64,000 nucleotides of DNA from Desulfocarbo sp964620595 (lineage in GTDB: Bacteria > Desulfobacterota > Desulfarculia > Desulfarculales > Desulfarculaceae): positions 44,891-108,890 of the forward strand of contig CAZUHP010000005.1 in assembly GCA_964620595.1 (NCBI GenBank), given 5' to 3'. This document shows positions 15,737-24,616 of this stretch, piece after piece; the stretch's first letter is position 1; every line of letters begins with the position of its first letter. Position numbers and translations under genes: made by a program. The notes below the pieces were generated by a model that saw nothing but the letters and a program-made list of their open reading frames with translations, ran no database searches and was not told where the DNA came from.

Positions 15737-16872
15737 GTGGCTTCTCGCTCGGACCCGCCGGAAGGCGGCAGCTCCTGCAATATGTCCTCCAGCGCCGCCA
15801 GCACCCTGGCCGCGCTCACCTCGCTGGCCGGCCCTTCACCTCCCACCAGCCGGCTGGGCACTCCCCAGGGGGTCCATACCGCCCGCGAGGCCCGGGCCCA
15901 GATCACCACCAGGGGCCTGCCCAGGGCGGCGCCCAGGTGCATGGGGCCGCCCTCGGGGGTGATGAACACCCGGCTCCTGGCCACCAGCCCGCAAAATTCC
16001 TTCAGGCTCCTGGACCAGAACGTCGGTGGGGCGGGCTCTACGCCCTCCAGGATCCCGGCCACCCATTCCCGGTCGCCGGGAGCATGAGTCACCACCAGGC
16101 CCTCCGGCCTCTGGGCCAGGGCTTGCACCAGCTCGCGGTAGCGCTCATCCGGCCAGTTGCGGCCCGGCCGGTAGGCCCAGCGGGTGATGTTGAGCACCAA
16201 GGGGCCCGGAGCCTGCTCCAGCCCGTGGGCGCGCAAGAAATCCGCCGCCTTGGCCGCCGCGTGGGCGGGCACTTTCAGATATAGCCTTTTGTCCGGGCTG
16301 TCAACCCGGATATGCCGCAAGAGCTGGAAGCAACGCTCCACCTCGTGCATGTCCCGGGGCGGCGGGGGGACGGGCATATTATAGTAGAATCCCCAGCGTT
16401 TGCGCTTGCCTTCCGCCCGGGGGCCCAGGCGCCAGCGCCCCCGGCTGGCGTAGACCAGCCAACCCTGGGAGGACGAGAACTGGGCGCGGGGCGCCAGCAC
16501 CAGGTCAAAGCCCTCCCGCCTGATCTCCCTGAGCACCGCCCCCAGCCGCTTGAGCGACTCCAACTTGCCGTAGTGACCATGCTTGGCCTTGGGATAGACG
16601 TAGAGCCGGTCCAGGGCACGGTGGCCGCTGAGGGCCTCCTCGGCCAGGGTGCAGACCAGGGCGGCGATGAAGGCCCGGGGAAAGGCGGCGCGCAGGGCGT
16701 CCAGCATGGGGGTGGTGCAGATGACGTCGCCGATGTTGTCATTGCGCACCACCAGGATCTTGCGCACCCGGGCCGGGTCGTAGGGGCCCGGCAGGTCCCG
16801 CAAACGGCCCAACACGGCCAGGTTGTATGCGCAAGAGAGCAGCGACACCTCAATCCCCTTCCCGCCCGCCAT
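15733..16872 (-). CDS. Glycosyltransferase family 9 (heptosyltransferase-like)
   Basis: GT9 transferase, about 379 aa. The N-terminal donor-site segment is KILVVRNDNIGDVICTTP; the C-terminal half has FITPEGGPMHLGAALGRPLVVIW, the usual GT9 block. It should add heptose or a related sugar to the inner or outer core on the cytoplasmic face. ATG 16872 has GGAGG nine bases upstream but overlaps the previous gene by 23 bp; GTG 16848, after GGGGA and just past the previous stop, is an equally good start (371 aa). The acceptor is not predictable. Confidence 0.86.
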   Translation of the reverse strand: MAGGKGIEVSLLSCAYNLAVLGRLRDLPGPYDPARVRKILVVRNDNIGDVICTTPMLDALRAAFPRAFIAALVCTLAEEALSGHRALDRLYVYPKAKHGHYGKLESLKRLGAVLREIRREGFDLVLAPRAQFSSSQGWLVYASRGRWRLGPRAEGKRKRWGFYYNMPVPPPPRDMHEVERCFQLLRHIRVDSPDKRLYLKVPAHAAAKAADFLRAHGLEQAPGPLVLNITRWAYRPGRNWPDERYRELVQALAQRPEGLVVTHAPGDREWVAGILEGVEPAPPTFWSRSLKEFCGLVARSRVFITPEGGPMHLGAALGRPLVVIWARASRAVWTPWGVPSRLVGGEGPASEVSAARVLAALEDILQELPPSGGSEREAT

Positions 16873-17971
16873 CCAGGCCCGCCTCCAGCCGGGCGGCACA
16901 GGCGGGCCAGGTGAAATGCTCCTCCACCCGCCGGCGCCCGCACCGGCCCATGGCCTTGCGCCTCGCTTCGTCGTCCAGCAGCCCGGCCAGGGCCCGGGCC
17001 AGGGCCTCGGGATCCTTGCAGGGTACCAGAACCCCGGCCTCCGCCCCCACCACCTCGGGCAAGCCGCCCAGGTCGCTGGCCACCACCGGCAGCCCGCAGG
17101 CCATGGCCTCGGCCGCGCTGAGCCCCAGGGCCTCCTCGCCCTGGCTGGGGAAAACCGCCACCTGGCCCAAGGCATAGAACGAGGCCAAGCGGGAATGAGG
17201 CAACAAGCCGGCCAGCACCAGGCGGTCGGCCAGGCCCAGCTCCCGGGCCTGGCCGGCCAGGACCTCGGCATAGGGTCCCTCGCCGGCCACGGCCAGTTTC
17301 AGGCGCGGCCGAGAGGGCGCCAGGCGGGCCAGGGCGGCCAGGGCGTGTTGCAGGCCCTTCAAGGGCACCAGGCGCACCGCGCTCACCATCACCTCGTCGC
17401 CGGGCTCCAGGCCCAGCGAGCGCCCCAGGTCCCAGTCCGGCTCGAGCGGCCGGAAGCTCTCCGTATCCACGCCCAGGTGGTTCACCCGGGGCCGCAGGCC
17501 GGTGGCGCGCTCGATCTGGCCGGCGGTGAAGCGGCTCACCGCCGCGAAGTAGTGCACCCGCCGGGCCAGGGCGGCATAGCCCGGAAAGAACTCGGTGCCC
17601 CCGGACAAAAACCCCACCCGGACCTCCCGGCCCCGGGCGGCCCACAAGGCAGGCCCCAGGTCATAGGGCTTGAACACCACCAGGCGCTCGCCGGCGCCGC
17701 GCAAAAAGGGAAGCGCCCGGCGGGCCAGGCTCAGGCGCTCCAAAAGCTTGCGCGCCCGGGAGCCCAAGTCCGGGAAGGCCTGGCGCGGGCGATAGGGGAA
17801 GGTGACCACCTGTACCCCTTCCGCCTCCGGCGGCAGCGGCCGGGAGCTGCGGCCACCCACCACGGTCACTTCATGACCCCGGGCCAGAAGCTCCCGGGCC
17901 AGCAGCCAGGTGGTGGTCTCCACCCCGCCGCTCTGGGTGGTGCTGGTGAGGTTGTAGAACACCCACCTCAC
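16850..17971 (-). CDS. Glycosyltransferase family 4 (GT-B) core or O-chain transferase
   Basis: 373 aa. GTG 17971 overlaps the upstream stop (GTGA) and follows GGAGG by seven bases. The N-terminus VFYNLTSTTQSGGVETTTWL contains the donor-loop GG. The C-terminal Rossmann domain has SAVRLVPLKGLQHAL, then SQGEEALGLSAAEAMACGLP with the conserved E-x7-E retaining-GT motif. Specificity is unknown. It forms part of an unbroken run of glycosyltransferases from 15733 to 22311. Confidence 0.87.
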   Translation of the reverse strand: MRWVFYNLTSTTQSGGVETTTWLLARELLARGHEVTVVGGRSSRPLPPEAEGVQVVTFPYRPRQAFPDLGSRARKLLERLSLARRALPFLRGAGERLVVFKPYDLGPALWAARGREVRVGFLSGGTEFFPGYAALARRVHYFAAVSRFTAGQIERATGLRPRVNHLGVDTESFRPLEPDWDLGRSLGLEPGDEVMVSAVRLVPLKGLQHALAALARLAPSRPRLKLAVAGEGPYAEVLAGQARELGLADRLVLAGLLPHSRLASFYALGQVAVFPSQGEEALGLSAAEAMACGLPVVASDLGGLPEVVGAEAGVLVPCKDPEALARALAGLLDDEARRKAMGRCGRRRVEEHFTWPACAARLEAGLDGGREGD

Positions 17972-19137
17972 TTGGCCGCCTCCGCCATGACTTCCATCAT
18001 CACCGCCGCCCGGGCCTGCCAGGTGTAGCCCCGGGCCAGTTCCCGGCCGGCCGCGCCCAGGGACCGGGCCTGGGCCGGGTCGTCCAACAATTGGTTCAGG
18101 GCCTTGGCCAAGTCCCCAGCATCGTCCGGCCGGAAGAGCAGCGCGTTCAGGCCGTGGGTGAGCACGCTCTCGGCGGCCGGCAGCCGGGGCGCCACCACCG
18201 CGCAACCCGCGGCCAAGTATTCGAACAGCTTCAAGGGGCTGGTGAACTCGGCGGCGATGCGCTGGCGGCCGGTGCCCGGCCACACTGCCACCCCGGCCCG
18301 GCCGAGCAGCTCGCGCACCACGTCCTGGCCGGCCCGGGGCCGCAGCTCAAACCGCCCGCCCAGCCCCAGGTGCTGGGCCAGGCGGCGGAGCCGCTGCCAG
18401 TCGGCGCTGTCCGGCCGGCCGCCCAGCACCTCCAGCCGGGCCCGGGGGACCTGGGCCACGGCCTCCAGCAGCAGGTCCACCCCTTTCCAGGGGCCCAGCC
18501 CGCCGGCATAGGCTGCCAGCTCCTCCTGGCGGCGCGCCCCGTCCACCTCGAAAAACGCCTCATCCACTCCCGAAGGCGCCACCGCCACCGGACCGGGCAC
18601 TCCCTGTTCCTCCAGAGCCCGGGCCAGGGGCCGGCTGATGGCGATCACCCGGTCCGCGCCCAGGAGCACCCGCTGCTCCAACGCTGCCAGGTCCGCCACC
18701 TTGTCCTGGGGCGCGCCCTCCTCGGCCGCGGTCTGGGCAAAGAGTTCGTGGGCCTCGTAGAGCAGGGGCACGCCCAGCCCCTCCAGGCGGGGCAACAAAA
18801 AGTCGGCCAGCTTGAGATGGCGCACCAGCACCGCCTCCAGGCCGGACCGGGCCAGGCGCTTGAGCCGGGCCCAGGCCGCGTGCTGAAACGGCCGGTGCCA
18901 GGAAAAGGGCACCCGGAGTCCCGGACCGGGCCGCCACATGGCCACCGGCTGCACCTGCAGCCCCGCCACCCCGGCCAGCCCCAGTTCGAGCAGGCGACGC
19001 TCCAGGCCCGCGAAGCGGCCGCAGATCAAATGCACCTCTGCCCCCTGCCCGGCCAGGGCCCGGCAAGTGGCGGCCACTTGCAGCACCCTGGTGTCGGGAC
19101 GGCCCAGGTGCTCGGGGTAGAGATAGGCCAGCCTCAT
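17968..19137 (-). CDS. Glycosyltransferase family 4 (GT-B)
   Basis: 389 aa, ATG 19137 (MRLAYLYPEHLGRPDTRV), overlapping the upstream stop by 4 bp. The donor domain carries AYAGGLGPWKGVDLLLEA and FTSPLKLFEYLAAGCAVVAP, a GT4 signature with the second acidic residue in LFEYLAAG. ALEQRVLLGADRVIAISRPLA is the interdomain segment. No signal peptide; a cytoplasmic-face enzyme. Donor and acceptor are unknown; the context indicates core oligosaccharide extension. Confidence 0.87.
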   Translation of the reverse strand: MRLAYLYPEHLGRPDTRVLQVAATCRALAGQGAEVHLICGRFAGLERRLLELGLAGVAGLQVQPVAMWRPGPGLRVPFSWHRPFQHAAWARLKRLARSGLEAVLVRHLKLADFLLPRLEGLGVPLLYEAHELFAQTAAEEGAPQDKVADLAALEQRVLLGADRVIAISRPLARALEEQGVPGPVAVAPSGVDEAFFEVDGARRQEELAAYAGGLGPWKGVDLLLEAVAQVPRARLEVLGGRPDSADWQRLRRLAQHLGLGGRFELRPRAGQDVVRELLGRAGVAVWPGTGRQRIAAEFTSPLKLFEYLAAGCAVVAPRLPAAESVLTHGLNALLFRPDDAGDLAKALNQLLDDPAQARSLGAAGRELARGYTWQARAAVMMEVMAEAAK

Positions 19138-20135
19138 CCCCCCTCCTCCCCGGACCGGGCGGCCAGCATCTCGCGAACCTTGGCCAGCACCCGTTCCATC
19201 TCGAGCGCGCGCATGCATTCCGGGTCCGGGCAGGCCTTGGTGGTGCAGGGCTGGCAGGTGGCCGGCACCTTGATCACCGCGTCCGCCGGACCGCGGGGCC
19301 CTATGGTGGCCGGGTCGGTGGGGCCGTAGAGGCCCAGTACCGGCGTGCCCACCGCCTGGGCGATGTGCAAGGGGCCGGTGTCGTTGCTCACCAAAAGGTC
19401 CACGCAGGCCAAAAGGGCGCAGGCCTGGCGCAAGGAGAGGCCCAGGGCGCCCACCAGGGGCAGGCCGGCGGCACGGCGCACCTGGTTGGCCAGCCCCGCC
19501 TCGGAGCCAGCCCCCAGGACCAGGCAGTTGACGCCATCCCGGGCCAGTTCCTTGGCCAGCCTCCCGAAGCTTTCGGCAGGCCATCTCTTGAAAGGATACG
19601 CCGCGCCGGGGCACAGGGCCACGCGGAGGCCGCCCGGCTCCAGGTCCCGCTCGGCCAGCCAGGCATCGGCCTGGGTCTTTTCGGCCGGGGTGACGAACAC
19701 CCTCATCTGGTGGTCCACGGTGGGCGCCCCGGCCCAGGCGGCCAAGGTGAGCCGCTTGTCCACTACGTGCATGCCATCATCCAGGCGCAGGGCAGTGAGG
19801 CGCAGGTCCTCGCTCTGCCAGCCCTGGATGTTGCCCGCCCGGAGGTAGCGCAGGCGAGGCAGGAGCTTCAGCATGTCATCGTTGGCATGCAGCACCACCG
19901 CCACCTGGTAGGTGCGCCGGCGTAGGCGCCAAGCCCACCAACTGCGGCACAAGGCGTTGTTGCGGTAGGGGAGGATACGAGCCACATGAGGATTGTGCCA
20001 CAGAAGCTGCCGCCGGTGCTGGTGCACCAGCACATCCAGCTCGTAGACCATGCCCAGGGCGGTGAGCGCGGGCGTGCACAACAGCGTATCGCCCAGGGCA
20101 GTGGTGCATATGGCCAGGGCCGGCGGGCGGCTCAT
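19134..20135 (-). CDS. Glycosyltransferase family 9 (heptosyltransferase family)
   Basis: 333 aa. ATG 20135 with ALAICTTALGDTLLCTPAL (donor-site glycine-rich start), VALCPGAAYPFKRWPAESF mid-protein and LLVSNDTGPLHIAQAVGTPVLGLYGPTDP, the GT9 C-terminal hallmark. A cysteine-rich patch (CQPCTTKACPDPECM) follows, as also seen in WaaC-like paralogs, including the gene at 23585. It overlaps both neighbours by 4 bp. Likely transfers heptose within the core; position in the core is not predictable. Confidence 0.87.
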   Translation of the reverse strand: MSRPPALAICTTALGDTLLCTPALTALGMVYELDVLVHQHRRQLLWHNPHVARILPYRNNALCRSWWAWRLRRRTYQVAVVLHANDDMLKLLPRLRYLRAGNIQGWQSEDLRLTALRLDDGMHVVDKRLTLAAWAGAPTVDHQMRVFVTPAEKTQADAWLAERDLEPGGLRVALCPGAAYPFKRWPAESFGRLAKELARDGVNCLVLGAGSEAGLANQVRRAAGLPLVGALGLSLRQACALLACVDLLVSNDTGPLHIAQAVGTPVLGLYGPTDPATIGPRGPADAVIKVPATCQPCTTKACPDPECMRALEMERVLAKVREMLAARSGEEGG

Positions 20136-21244
20136 GAGTCCCCTTCCCTCCCGGCCTGTTCCATGACCGCGGCCATGCGCCCCAGCCAGTCCTCCAGCCC
20201 GGGCACCTTGTCCTGAAAACCCGGGGCCAGGGAAAGGGCCTCCTGGCAAGCCGCGGCCAGAGCCTCCTGGTCGGCCGGCTCGGCCACCAGGGCGCCGCTC
20301 ACCCCGGGCTCCACCAGCTCGGCCGCGCCGTTGGCCCGGGTGGTGACCACCGGCCGGCCCGCGGCCAGGGCCTCCAGGCAGGCATTGGCGCAGGGGTCGT
20401 AGATGGTGGGCAGGAGCAAGGCGTCGCAAGCGGCCAGCAACCGGGGGACATCGCCCCGGCGGCCCAGGAAGCGTACCCGCCCGACCAAGCCCAAACGCCG
20501 GGCCTGGGCCTGGTAGGGGGCGGCGCGGTCCTTGCCCGCCACCCACAAAAATGCCTCGGGCAGCCGAGCCAAGGCCTTCAGGGCAAAGGCCAGGCCCTTG
20601 CGCTCAAAGCCGGAGCCCAAGAAAAGGAGCAGGGGCCGGCCCGGGTCCAGGTCCAGCTCGGCCCGGGCCGCCTCCCTGGCCCCGGGCTCACGGGCCGGGG
20701 CCAGGCGCTCCTTGTCCACCCCGTTGTAGATCACCTCCACCCGCTGCGCCCCCAGGCCGTAGAAACGCTGCAGCTCGTCCGCCACCAGGCGGGAGTTGGC
20801 GATCACCTTGACCAGGGCCGGCGAGGTGAAGGCCCGGCGCTCCAAGTCCAAAAAGGCGCGGTGCTGGGGATTGAGACCAAAGGAGAGGCGCTTGAACGCG
20901 CCCTCGTAGGGCGCGCGGCGCTCCAGCCAGGCGGCGTGGCAGCCGTCGCCAGCCCGGATGAGCGGCGCGCCGGGCACCCGCTCCAGGGCCAGGAAGCTAT
21001 GGGGGCGCCAGGCCCGCATGGCCTCGACGCCCGCCAGCGCGAACTCGCGCACCCGCTTATAGCCACGGCGGTGGCGGGTGGTCACCTCCCGCAGGATGAG
21101 CCCCTCTGGCGGCGTGCCCTGCCAGGAGGCGGTGACCACGCACACCTGGTGTCCCCGCTCCAAGAGCCCTTGGGCCAAGAGCGCCAGGGTGCGCTCGGCC
21201 CCCCCGGCCTGGTCGTACTTGAGCCGCATGAGCCCCAAACGCAT
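20132..21244 (-). CDS. waaG: Core glucosyltransferase, WaaG-like (GT4)
   Basis: 370 aa. The pattern of WaaG is visible throughout: LKYDQAGGAERTLALLA at the start, GHQVCVVTASWQG, VEVIYNGVDKERL, LLFLGSGFERKGLAFAL, then GRRGDVPRLLAACDALLLPT and CANACLEALAAGRPVVTT. WaaG adds the first outer-core hexose to inner-core heptose II. Next to a WaaQ-like gene, which matches the pairing in enterobacterial core operons. ATG 21244; overlaps the waaQ-like gene end by 1 bp and the following gene by 4 bp. Confidence 0.82.
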   Translation of the reverse strand: MRLGLMRLKYDQAGGAERTLALLAQGLLERGHQVCVVTASWQGTPPEGLILREVTTRHRRGYKRVREFALAGVEAMRAWRPHSFLALERVPGAPLIRAGDGCHAAWLERRAPYEGAFKRLSFGLNPQHRAFLDLERRAFTSPALVKVIANSRLVADELQRFYGLGAQRVEVIYNGVDKERLAPAREPGAREAARAELDLDPGRPLLLFLGSGFERKGLAFALKALARLPEAFLWVAGKDRAAPYQAQARRLGLVGRVRFLGRRGDVPRLLAACDALLLPTIYDPCANACLEALAAGRPVVTTRANGAAELVEPGVSGALVAEPADQEALAAACQEALSLAPGFQDKVPGLEDWLGRMAAVMEQAGREGDS

Positions 21245-22311
21245 CAGGCCACCTCCAGCAGCCGCTCCAGGGCGGCCACCACCCGCTCCGGCGGCAGCTC
21301 CACCAGGCAGCGGCTCACCTTGGAGCCCTCGCAGCCATCCCGGCCGCAGGGGCGCTCCGGGCAGTCGCCGGTGACCACCTGGGCGGGCACCTGCCAGGGG
21401 CCCCACATCTTCTCGCCCGAGGGCCCGAACAGGGCCAGCACCGGGGTGCCCAGGGCCGCGGCCATGTGCATGGGCGCGCTGTCCACGCCCAGAAACACCC
21501 GGGCCCGGGCAATGAGCGCGGCCAAGAGGGGCAGCCTGAGCCGGCCGGTCAGATCCACCACCCGGGCACGGCCCAAGTCCTGGGCCAGCACCCCGCGCAC
21601 GAAATCCCGTTCCTTGGCCGCCGGCGCGGCGGTCAGCACCACGGGCAGTCCCTCCCGGCCCAGGTGGCGGATCAGGGCCGCGTTGCCCTCCAGGGTCCAA
21701 CACTTGAACATCCAGCGGGAGGTGGGGTGCAGCAGGGCGAAGCCTCCCGGTTCCAGGCCGTGCTCAGCCAAAAGGGCCCCGGCCTCCTCCTCGGCCCGGG
21801 GGCCGGGGTACAGCTTGAGGCTGGTGTCCCGGGGCTCCAGGCCCAGGGCGCGCACCTGGCGCAGGAAGGTTTCCACCACGTGGTTCTGGGTGCCGGTGGC
21901 GTCGGCCAGGAGGTGGAAGGCCCGGGCGCGGACATGGGGCTTCTTGGGCGCGAATCCCACCCTGAGCCCGGCGGCGGCGGCCCGGCTGAGAAAGGCCCCC
22001 CGGTCGCCGCCGGAAAGCTCCAGACTGAGGTCGTAGCGCGCCGCGCGCAGCCGCCCCAAGAGCCGGAGCTGGTAGGCAAGCTCGGCCAGGCGGCCGGGAT
22101 GATCACGTTCCAGGACGATGACCTCGTCCACGTAGGGGCTGTTTTGCACCATGGCCTCGGTGCCTTGGTTGACCAGGGCGGTAATGGCCAGGCCGGGCCA
22201 GGCCTCCTTGAGGGCGGTGAAGACAGGGGTGGTCACCAGCACGTCGCCAATGTGGCCCAGCTTGATGACCAGGGCCCGGCGGGGGTCGAGGCGCGCGGCG
22301 GCGTCTTCCAC
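21244..22311 (-). CDS. waaQ: LPS heptosyltransferase III, WaaQ-like (GT9)
   Basis: 355 aa with a GTG start. RALVIKLGHIGDVLVTTPVF marks the donor-binding N-terminus. LLHPTSRWMFKCWT closely resembles the WaaQ signature, and FLGVDSAPMHMAAALGTPVLALFG is the GT9 C-terminal block. WaaQ adds the branching heptose to heptose II. The 8-bp gap to the Trm112-like gene suggests co-translation. Adjacent waaG-like gene supports the core role. Confidence 0.86.
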   Translation of the reverse strand: MEDAAARLDPRRALVIKLGHIGDVLVTTPVFTALKEAWPGLAITALVNQGTEAMVQNSPYVDEVIVLERDHPGRLAELAYQLRLLGRLRAARYDLSLELSGGDRGAFLSRAAAAGLRVGFAPKKPHVRARAFHLLADATGTQNHVVETFLRQVRALGLEPRDTSLKLYPGPRAEEEAGALLAEHGLEPGGFALLHPTSRWMFKCWTLEGNAALIRHLGREGLPVVLTAAPAAKERDFVRGVLAQDLGRARVVDLTGRLRLPLLAALIARARVFLGVDSAPMHMAAALGTPVLALFGPSGEKMWGPWQVPAQVVTGDCPERPCGRDGCEGSKVSRCLVELPPERVVAALERLLEVA

Positions 22312-22318
22312 GGTCTGC

Positions 22319-22492
22319 CTATTCTTCCAGGGGCCGCGCCTCGTCCGCCAGCATCACCGGGATGCCATCCCGCACCGGGTAGCGCAGGCGGCACTTGCGG
22401 CAGATGAGCCAAAGCTGGTCCGGGCTGGGCTCCACCGGCTCCTTGCACTGGGGACAGGCCAAAATCTCCAAGAGCTCCGGGTTCAGAGACAT
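22319..22492 (-). CDS. Trm112 family zinc-ribbon-like protein
   Basis: 57 aa. Starts MSLNPELLEILACPQCK and has a second pair in LICRKCRLRYPVRDGIPVML, giving a CxxC-CxxC zinc site and the YPV(R/I)DGIP(V/I)ML end typical of the bacterial Trm112/YcaR family. Eukaryotic Trm112 activates methyltransferases; bacterial members often sit near lpxK or other LPS genes with no firm function. It lies 2 bp after the epimerase stop and 7 bp before waaQ. Confidence 0.9.
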   Translation of the reverse strand: MSLNPELLEILACPQCKEPVEPSPDQLWLICRKCRLRYPVRDGIPVMLADEARPLEE

Positions 22493-22494
22493 GC

Positions 22495-23454
22495 TCACGC
22501 CTCCTCCAAGACGGGCAGCATCTGGCGCACCCATTCCACCTCCGCGGCCAGGCCTTTCTTGAGGTCATAGCGCGGGTCAAAACCCAAGGCGGCCCGGGCG
22601 CGGCTGGTGTCGGCATGGGTGTCGCGCACGTCGCCCTTGGCCACCTCCAGGCGCTTGACCCGGGCCTTCTGGCCGATGATCTCCTCCAGCCAGGCGATGA
22701 CCTGGTTCACGCTCACCCGGGCGCCGCCGCCAAGGTTGAACACCCCTCCCGCCGCGTCCGGAGCGGTTGCCGCGGCGATGGTGGCCTCCACGATATCGGC
22801 CACAAAGGTGAAGTCGCGCGATTGTTCGCCATCACCGAAGAGCCTAATCTCGCCGCCGGTGAGCAGGGCCTTGATGAAACGATGGAAGGCCATGTCCGGC
22901 CGCTGGCGGGGGCCGTAGACCGTGAAGTAGCGCAGGCTCACGGTGTCCACCCCGAAGTTGCGGTGGTACAGGCCACAGAGGTGCTCGGCGGCCAGCTTGG
23001 TTACGCCGTAGGGCGACACCGGCCAGCAGGCGCTGGTCTCACGCATGGGCAGGTCCTGGGTGTCGCCGTACACGCTGGAGGAACTGGCATAGACCAAGCG
23101 CCTCAGGCCGCTGGTCTTGGCCGCCTCCAGGAGCGCCTGGGTGGAGAGGATGTTGTTGTGGGTGTAGATGGTGAAATTGGCTCCCCAGGAGGCGCGCACC
23201 CCGGCCTGGGCCGCCAGGTGGATCACCACCTCCACCCCCTCCAGCAGGCGGTTCAAGTCAGTGCTCACCACGTCCTCTTCGATGAACTCGAAGGACTGGT
23301 GGTCCCGGGCGGGAGCCAGGTTCAGCTCCTTGAGCCGGCGAGGGTAGTAGTCGGTGAAGCAATCGATGCCGCGCACCTGGTGGCCCTGGGCCAAGAGCCG
23401 CTCGCACACCTGGGAGCCGATGAAGCCTGCCGCGCCGGTCACCAAAAAATGCAT
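22495..23454 (-). CDS. NAD-dependent epimerase, UDP-glucuronate 4-epimerase-like
   Basis: 319 aa. ATG 23454 begins HFLVTGAAGFIGSQVCERLL; the frame stays open further upstream, but that part is the G-tract array and has no ribosome site. The segment GIDCFTDYYPRRLKEL and YGPRQRPDMAFHRFI resemble UDP-glucuronate epimerases, with catalytic SSSSVYG and YGVTK. It could turn the product of ugd into UDP-galacturonate for the core; substrate is inference. Confidence 0.85.
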   Translation of the reverse strand: MHFLVTGAAGFIGSQVCERLLAQGHQVRGIDCFTDYYPRRLKELNLAPARDHQSFEFIEEDVVSTDLNRLLEGVEVVIHLAAQAGVRASWGANFTIYTHNNILSTQALLEAAKTSGLRRLVYASSSSVYGDTQDLPMRETSACWPVSPYGVTKLAAEHLCGLYHRNFGVDTVSLRYFTVYGPRQRPDMAFHRFIKALLTGGEIRLFGDGEQSRDFTFVADIVEATIAAATAPDAAGGVFNLGGGARVSVNQVIAWLEEIIGQKARVKRLEVAKGDVRDTHADTSRARAALGFDPRYDLKKGLAAEVEWVRQMLPVLEEA

Positions 23455-23511
23455 GTTGTCTCCCTGTTCCTGCTCCATTGTCCCGGCCAGACACCAGCCG
23501 CCAATGCCGCG

Positions 23512-23584
23512 CCCCCCCTCGCCCCCCGGCTTTCTCCGTAGCTCTCTCGCCCCTTCCCCCGTCGCCCCCCGTTGCCCCCCGTCG
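23512..23584 (-). repeat. G-tract array 4, 10-bp unit, between waaC and the epimerase
   Basis: C5-C7 tracts at 23512, 23522, 23556, 23565 and 23575. The right half is a regular 10-bp repeat, GGGGGGCRAC on the minus strand, ending exactly at the waaC stop codon (23585). It fills most of the gap between waaC and the next gene (23454), so the polycistronic RNA carries it as a G-rich spacer. No T-run follows. Confidence 0.85.
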
Positions 23585-24616
23585 CTAGGCTTGGTGGGAG
23601 GAGGCCAGGGCTTGTTCCACCTCGCTGAGCACCCGCTCCGGGGTGAGTTCACGCAGGCAGCGGGGATCATCGCACTCGCGGCGGAAACAGGGCGCGCACT
23701 CCAAGGAGGGCTGGAGCACCCGGTGGCCTGTACCGTAGGGACCGGTGCGCCAGGGGGCGGTGGGGCCGAAAAGCGCCACCACCCGGCAGCCCACGGCCGC
23801 GCCCAGGTGCATCACCCCGGTGTCAGTGCTCACCAGAAGATCGGCACGGCCAAGGAGCGCGGCCAGCTCCTTGAGGCTCAACCGCCCGGCCAAGTCCAAG
23901 AGTTCCACCCCGGCAGCCCGGGCAATGGCCCGGGTAGTGGGCCGGTCGTCGGCCGAACCAGACAGGGCCAGGCGAGCGCCCCGGGCGGCCAGCTCCCGGG
24001 CCAGGCCGGCCCAATGGGAGGTGGGCCACAGCTTGGAGTCCCACTTGGCCACGGGGTGCAAAACAACGAGCGGCCCCTCCCCCGCCCCCTCGCCCACCAA
24101 CGCCTCCACCCGGGCCAGGGCCTCGGCCCCGGGCTCCAGGCCGAACTCGGGATGGGCCGGCCTCATCAGCCCCAGGGGCTCCAGAAGGTCCAGGTAGCGC
24201 TCCAGGGCGTGCCGGTCAGGGTCGTAGGGGTCCAGCCGCTCGGTCAATGGCCAGGCCGCCAGGGGCTCCTTGCCCCCTTTGAAGCCGATCTTGCGCTCGG
24301 CCTTGCAAAGCGCCACTAACATAGCACTTTTCATGAGGCCCTGCAAGTCGAGCACCACGTCGTAAGTGACAGAGCGCAGCTCCCGGCCGAAGCTGGTAAG
24401 TGCCGTGAATATATTACCATCTCCCTGCGTGATCTCATGGCGGGGAGACACCAAAACCCGGTTCAGGGCCTGGTGGCCCGCCAGGAGGGGAGCGCTGGGT
24501 TTCTCCACCAGCCAGTCCACGGTGGCCTGGGGCAGCTGGCGGTGGATGGCCATGGCCACGGGCAAAGACTGGACCACGTCGCCCAAGGCCGAGAGCTTTA
24601 CGATGAGCACCTTCAC
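23585..24616 (-). CDS. waaC: ADP-heptose:LPS heptosyltransferase I
   Basis: GT9 enzyme, 343 aa, transferring the first heptose onto Kdo. GTG 24616 overlaps the gmhB stop (GTGA) after GGAGG. Motifs: VLIVKLSALGDVVQSLPVA at the start, VVLHPVAKWDSKLWP, and LLVSTDTGVMHLGAAVGCR followed by ALFGPTAPWRTGPYG, the WaaC-like signature. It ends at a G-tract array. Neighbouring waaF and gmhB complete a heptose sub-operon. Confidence 0.9.
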   Translation of the reverse strand: MKVLIVKLSALGDVVQSLPVAMAIHRQLPQATVDWLVEKPSAPLLAGHQALNRVLVSPRHEITQGDGNIFTALTSFGRELRSVTYDVVLDLQGLMKSAMLVALCKAERKIGFKGGKEPLAAWPLTERLDPYDPDRHALERYLDLLEPLGLMRPAHPEFGLEPGAEALARVEALVGEGAGEGPLVVLHPVAKWDSKLWPTSHWAGLARELAARGARLALSGSADDRPTTRAIARAAGVELLDLAGRLSLKELAALLGRADLLVSTDTGVMHLGAAVGCRVVALFGPTAPWRTGPYGTGHRVLQPSLECAPCFRRECDDPRCLRELTPERVLSEVEQALASSHQA